Assembly: GCA_029250825.1 (NCBI GenBank)
Contig: JAQXEN010000044.1
Location: 62,001 to 126,000, forward strand
Direction of reading: 5' to 3'
Origin: Porticoccaceae bacterium
GTDB lineage: Bacteria; Pseudomonadota; Gammaproteobacteria; Pseudomonadales; Porticoccaceae
DNA length: 64,000 bases
The position numbers were made by a program, and so were the translations under genes. The notes under the pieces are model-generated. The model was not told the DNA's origin, searched no databases, and was given only the letters and a program-made list of their open reading frames with translations. Each line of letters opens with the position of its first letter. Position 1 is the first letter of the stretch. Below are positions 61,023-64,000 of the stretch, piece after piece.

Positions 61023-61063
61023 TGATCAGGCCTAAGAAGCCCAAAAAAAATGGATAGAAGTTG

Positions 61064-61128
61064 CAGAGTGCTACTCTGTATTGCCATCTCCATTCCTTTG
61101 GGTTTTGTGGCGGCACCGTCCTGTGCCG
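61064..61128. other. Two hairpins upstream of the coiled-coil gene
   Basis: CAGAGT-GCT-ACTCTG (61064-61078) and CGGCAC...GTGCCG (61111-61128) lie in a 238-base gap. Neither has a T run at the right place for a clear terminator. No gene is seen in the gap. Confidence 0.4.
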
Positions 61129-61260
61129 AGAAGTTTGATTAAACTATAGGAATGAATCTTTAAGCTATCAAGTTTTATACCGAGATAGAATCATAAGGGC
61201 CTAGTTTAACAATTGAACCATTAAGCCCTCAAAGTATAGGTGGGATGAGCCTAAATAGAC

Positions 61261-62751
61261 TCAATCCAGCTCAATCCCCAGTTCATCCCAGATATCATCA
61301 ACCCGATGCTTGACGGCCTCATCCATAATAATGGTTTCGCCCCATTCTCGGTCAGTTTCGCCGTGCATTTTATTGGTCGCGTCCATTCCCATTTTTGAGC
61401 CCAGACCGGAGACCGGAGAGGCGAAGTCGAGATAGTCAATAGGGGTATTCTCAACCATCATGGTGTCTCGGACTGGGTCCATTCTTGTGGTCATGGCCCA
61501 GACAACATCTTCCCAGTTGCGCACGTCGATATCATCGTCTGTGACAATCACAAACTTGGTGTACATAAACTGTCGCAGGAATGACCAGACACCCATCATT
61601 ACGCGTTTGGCATGCCCTGGGTACTGTTTCTTCATACTGACAATGGCCATACGATAGGAGCAGCCTTCGGGTGGTAGATAGAAGTCGACAATCTCTGGGA
61701 ATTGCTTTTGCAGGATCGGTACAAATACTTCATTGAGTGCGACACCGAGTACAGCTGGCTCATCTGGCGGACGGCCGGTGTAGGTGCTGTGATAGATTGG
61801 GTCTTTGCGGTGGGTGATGCGATCGATGGTGAAGACCGGGAAGCTCTCCACTTCGTTGTAATAGCCAGTGTGATCGCCAAAGGGACCTTCCTCTGCCTCT
61901 TCTCCGGGGTGCAGAAAGCCTTCGAGAATATATTCCGCTGTGGCGGGTACTTGCAGATCATTGCCTAGGCATTTGGCGACCTGGGTTTTCTCGCCGCGCA
62001 GCAAGCCAGCGAAGGCATATTCTGAGAGTGTGTCTGGTACTGGGGTGACGGCGCCTAAGGTGGTGGCGGGGTCTGCGCCCAGTGCTATGGCAACCGGGTA
62101 GGGCTTGCCGGGGAAGCGTTTTTGGAATTCACGGTAGTCGAGGGCGCCGCCACGGTGGGCGAGCCAGCGCATAATTAATTTGTTTTTGCCGATCTTCTGC
62201 ATGCGGTAGATGCCGAGATTCTGGCGTTCTTTTTCCGGGCCGCGGGTGACTGCCAATGCCCAGGTAACCAGCGGAGCTTTGTCGCCGGGCCAACAGGTTT
62301 GTATGGGCAATTTGTCGAGATTCACATCGTCCCCTTCAATCACTACTTCCTGGCAGGGGGGATTTTTGATCTGTTTTACAGGCATATTTAACACCTGCTT
62401 AAAGTCGTGGCGCTTTTCCCAGAGATCGCGCAGTCCTTTGGGTGGCTCTGGTTCTTTTAAGAAAGCCAGCAGAGTGCCCACATCGCGCAGGGCGCTGACG
62501 TTTTCTTGACCCATGCCCATAGCGACTCTGTTGGGAGTGCCAAATAGATTGCACAGCACCGGAGTGTTGTAGCCTTTGGGGTTTTCAAACAGTAAGGCGG
62601 GACCTTTGGCGCGCAGGGTGCGGTCGCTAATTTCGGTCATTTCTAGATTGGGATCGACCTCCTGCTTGATGCGAACGAGCTCTCCTCGCTGTTCGAGGAA
62701 AGCTAAAAATTCACGCAGGTCGGCATACTTCAAGGGGCTTTTAAATGTCAT
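61261..62751 (-). CDS. ubiD: 3-octaprenyl-4-hydroxybenzoate carboxy-lyase UbiD
   Basis: UbiD decarboxylates 3-polyprenyl-4-hydroxybenzoate in ubiquinone synthesis using the prenylated flavin made by UbiX. The 496-residue protein has the family start [37 protein letters not shown], the flavin-site region ([19 protein letters not shown], with the acidic pair in [13 protein letters not shown]) and [19 protein letters not shown]. Its place downstream of rho is the usual order in pseudomonads and relatives. Confidence 0.96.
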   Translation of the reverse strand: MTFKSPLKYADLREFLAFLEQRGELVRIKQEVDPNLEMTEISDRTLRAKGPALLFENPKGYNTPVLCNLFGTPNRVAMGMGQENVSALRDVGTLLAFLKEPEPPKGLRDLWEKRHDFKQVLNMPVKQIKNPPCQEVVIEGDDVNLDKLPIQTCWPGDKAPLVTWALAVTRGPEKERQNLGIYRMQKIGKNKLIMRWLAHRGGALDYREFQKRFPGKPYPVAIALGADPATTLGAVTPVPDTLSEYAFAGLLRGEKTQVAKCLGNDLQVPATAEYILEGFLHPGEEAEEGPFGDHTGYYNEVESFPVFTIDRITHRKDPIYHSTYTGRPPDEPAVLGVALNEVFVPILQKQFPEIVDFYLPPEGCSYRMAIVSMKKQYPGHAKRVMMGVWSFLRQFMYTKFVIVTDDDIDVRNWEDVVWAMTTRMDPVRDTMMVENTPIDYLDFASPVSGLGSKMGMDATNKMHGETDREWGETIIMDEAVKHRVDDIWDELGIELD

Positions 62752-62814
62752 CGTGCTGGGGCCTAGGTCAGTGCAACAGGCTTATGATACGCAAGCTGCA
62801 CTTGTTTTGGCGCA

Positions 62815-64000
62815 CTATTTACGCCGCATTGCACCAAAGAATTCGGTGTTGTTTTTAAACCCTTTGAGCTTTTCGGTCATAAATTCAATTGCGGCTACGT
62901 CCTCCATATCGTGGAGTAGCTTGCGCAGAATCCATACACGTTGCAGCTCGTCTTCATCCATCAACAGATCTTCGCGGCGGGTGCCGGAGCGACGTATATT
63001 GATCGAGGGGTAGACGCGCTTTTCGGCGATCTTGCGATCGAGAATCAGCTCCATATTACCGGTGCCTTTAAATTCTTCGTAGATTACTTCGTCCATCTTC
63101 GAACCGGTATCAACCAGGGCAGTGGCAATAATACTGAGACTGCCCCCATGTTCGATATTTCGTGCAGCACCGAAGAAACGTTTGGGCTTTTCTAATGCGT
63201 GGGCGTCAACACCACCGGTAAGTACTTTACCGGAGGATGGGATAACGGTGTTGTAGGCACGAGCTAAACGGGTGATCGAATCGAGCAGAATCACTACATC
63301 TTTTTTGTGCTCTACCAGTCGCTTGGCGCGCTCGATAACCATTTCGGCTACCTGCACATGACGGGTTGGTGGCTCATCAAAGGTCGATGCAATAACTTCA
63401 CCGCGCACGGTGCGCTGCATTTCTGTTACTTCTTCCGGGCGCTCATCGATAAGCAAAACGATAATGATACATTCTGGATTATTGCGAATAATTGACTGAG
63501 CAATATTCTGCATCATGATGGTTTTACCGGCTTTCGGCGGTGCCACGATCAAGCCGCGCTGTCCCTTACCAATTGGCGACACCAAATCAATAATGCGGCC
63601 GGTGAGGTCTTCTGTTGAACCATTGCCTGCCTCGAGAGTTAGGCGTTGATCGGGGAACAGAGGGGTGAGGTTTTCAAAGAGAATTTTGTGTCGTGCATTT
63701 TCTGGGGCATCGAGGTTAATTTCATCAACCTTGAGCATAGCAAAATAGCGTTCGCCGTCTTTTGGTGGGCGAATCTTGCCAGAAATGCCATCACCAGTGC
63801 GCAGATTAAAGCGTCTTATCTGGCTCGGTGATACGTAAATATCATCGGGGCCGGCGAGGTAGGAGGCACCTGCAGAGCGCAGAAACCCAAAGCCGTCAGG
63901 GAGTATTTCTAATACACCGTCGCCGTAAATATCATCGCCGCCTTTGGCGTGTTTCTTAAGTAAGGCAAAGATAATGTCTTGTTTTCTTGATCGAGCTAAA
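62815..64000 (-). CDS. rho: Transcription termination factor Rho (N-terminus cut by window edge)
   Basis: The frame is open from the stop at 62815 to the window edge and begins mid-protein ([20 protein letters not shown]), so about 25 N-terminal residues are missing compared with the 419-residue E. coli protein. Clear are the RNA-binding [38 protein letters not shown], Walker A APPKAGKT, Walker [17 protein letters not shown] and [11 protein letters not shown] (Q-loop region). A start inside the frame at 63738 is a false one. Confidence 0.97.
   Translation of the reverse strand, partial: LARSRKQDIIFALLKKHAKGGDDIYGDGVLEILPDGFGFLRSAGASYLAGPDDIYVSPSQIRRFNLRTGDGISGKIRPPKDGERYFAMLKVDEINLDAPENARHKILFENLTPLFPDQRLTLEAGNGSTEDLTGRIIDLVSPIGKGQRGLIVAPPKAGKTIMMQNIAQSIIRNNPECIIIVLLIDERPEEVTEMQRTVRGEVIASTFDEPPTRHVQVAEMVIERAKRLVEHKKDVVILLDSITRLARAYNTVIPSSGKVLTGGVDAHALEKPKRFFGAARNIEHGGSLSIIATALVDTGSKMDEVIYEEFKGTGNMELILDRKIAEKRVYPSINIRRSGTRREDLLMDEDELQRVWILRKLLHDMEDVAAIEFMTEKLKGFKNNTEFFGAMRRK

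Overview
The window is a chromosomal segment of a flagellated Gram-negative gammaproteobacterium, most likely marine. The evidence is the linked sets ftsY-ftsE-ftsX-rpoH and ubiD-rho, a proteobacterial gshA, Rsd/AlgQ, polar-type flagellar genes with sigma-54 and sigma-28 promoters, a TRAP transporter and a large TonB-dependent receptor. A Cellvibrionales/SAR92-like lineage is my best guess; this rests on gene content only. No rRNA, tRNA, CRISPR array, intact insertion sequence or prophage was seen.

Region 1 (1-25.5 kb) is flagellar. It opens with the 5' part of flhA (minus). A plus-strand block follows: a FlgP-like lipoprotein, FlgT, a secreted FimV/LysM-like protein, a FliK-like protein and a free-standing FlhB C-terminal-domain paralogue. 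Next come flgA, flgM and flgN on the minus strand, diverging from the long operon flgB-C-D-E-F-G-H-I-J-K-L followed by fliD. Two flagellin genes and flaG (minus) close the region. A consensus-quality sigma-54 site precedes flhA and another precedes flgB. Sigma-28-like sites precede both flagellins, flaG, flgM and, less surely, flgN. This fits a hierarchy in which the hook-basal body is built first and FlgM export then releases sigma-28 for filament genes.

Region 2 (25.6-42.4 kb) is mostly housekeeping: TRAP permeases without a binding protein, a YciA-type thioesterase, an alpha/beta hydrolase, an isolated ExbD, mutM, coaD, rsmD, ftsY-ftsE-ftsX-rpoH, a DUF423 protein with trmB, an FKBP lipoprotein, rsd, dsbB-lrgA-lrgB, gshA with a small unknown gene, and a YajL/DJ-1 protein.

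Region 3 (42.4-54.6 kb) deals with stress and transport. A doxX-gst pair diverges from a marR gene, with a repeated operator-like motif lying over a good promoter. An RND pump with its fusion protein, a dicarboxylate/amino-acid symporter, an LplT-like MFS protein, a GFA-family protein and a TonB-dependent receptor follow. The receptor gene is preceded by three consecutive inverted repeats.

Region 4 (54.7-61.2 kb) is accessory. It has a GNAT gene, a compact minus-strand operon (DUF6172, YehS/DUF1456, Gfo/Idh oxidoreductase, YkgJ-type cysteine protein) ending in a terminator, an unrecognised membrane protein, an HNH nuclease, a decayed secreted alpha/beta hydrolase, a REP-like palindrome, a VOC protein and an unknown membrane/coiled-coil protein. 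The window ends in ubiD and the 3' part of rho.

The items most worth follow-up are the secreted LysM-like protein embedded with FlgP/FlgT, the FliK-like/FlhB-CTD pair, the yehS gene that seems to start at ATC, and the repeat-rich leader of the TonB receptor gene. I did not find a clearly new multi-gene system.
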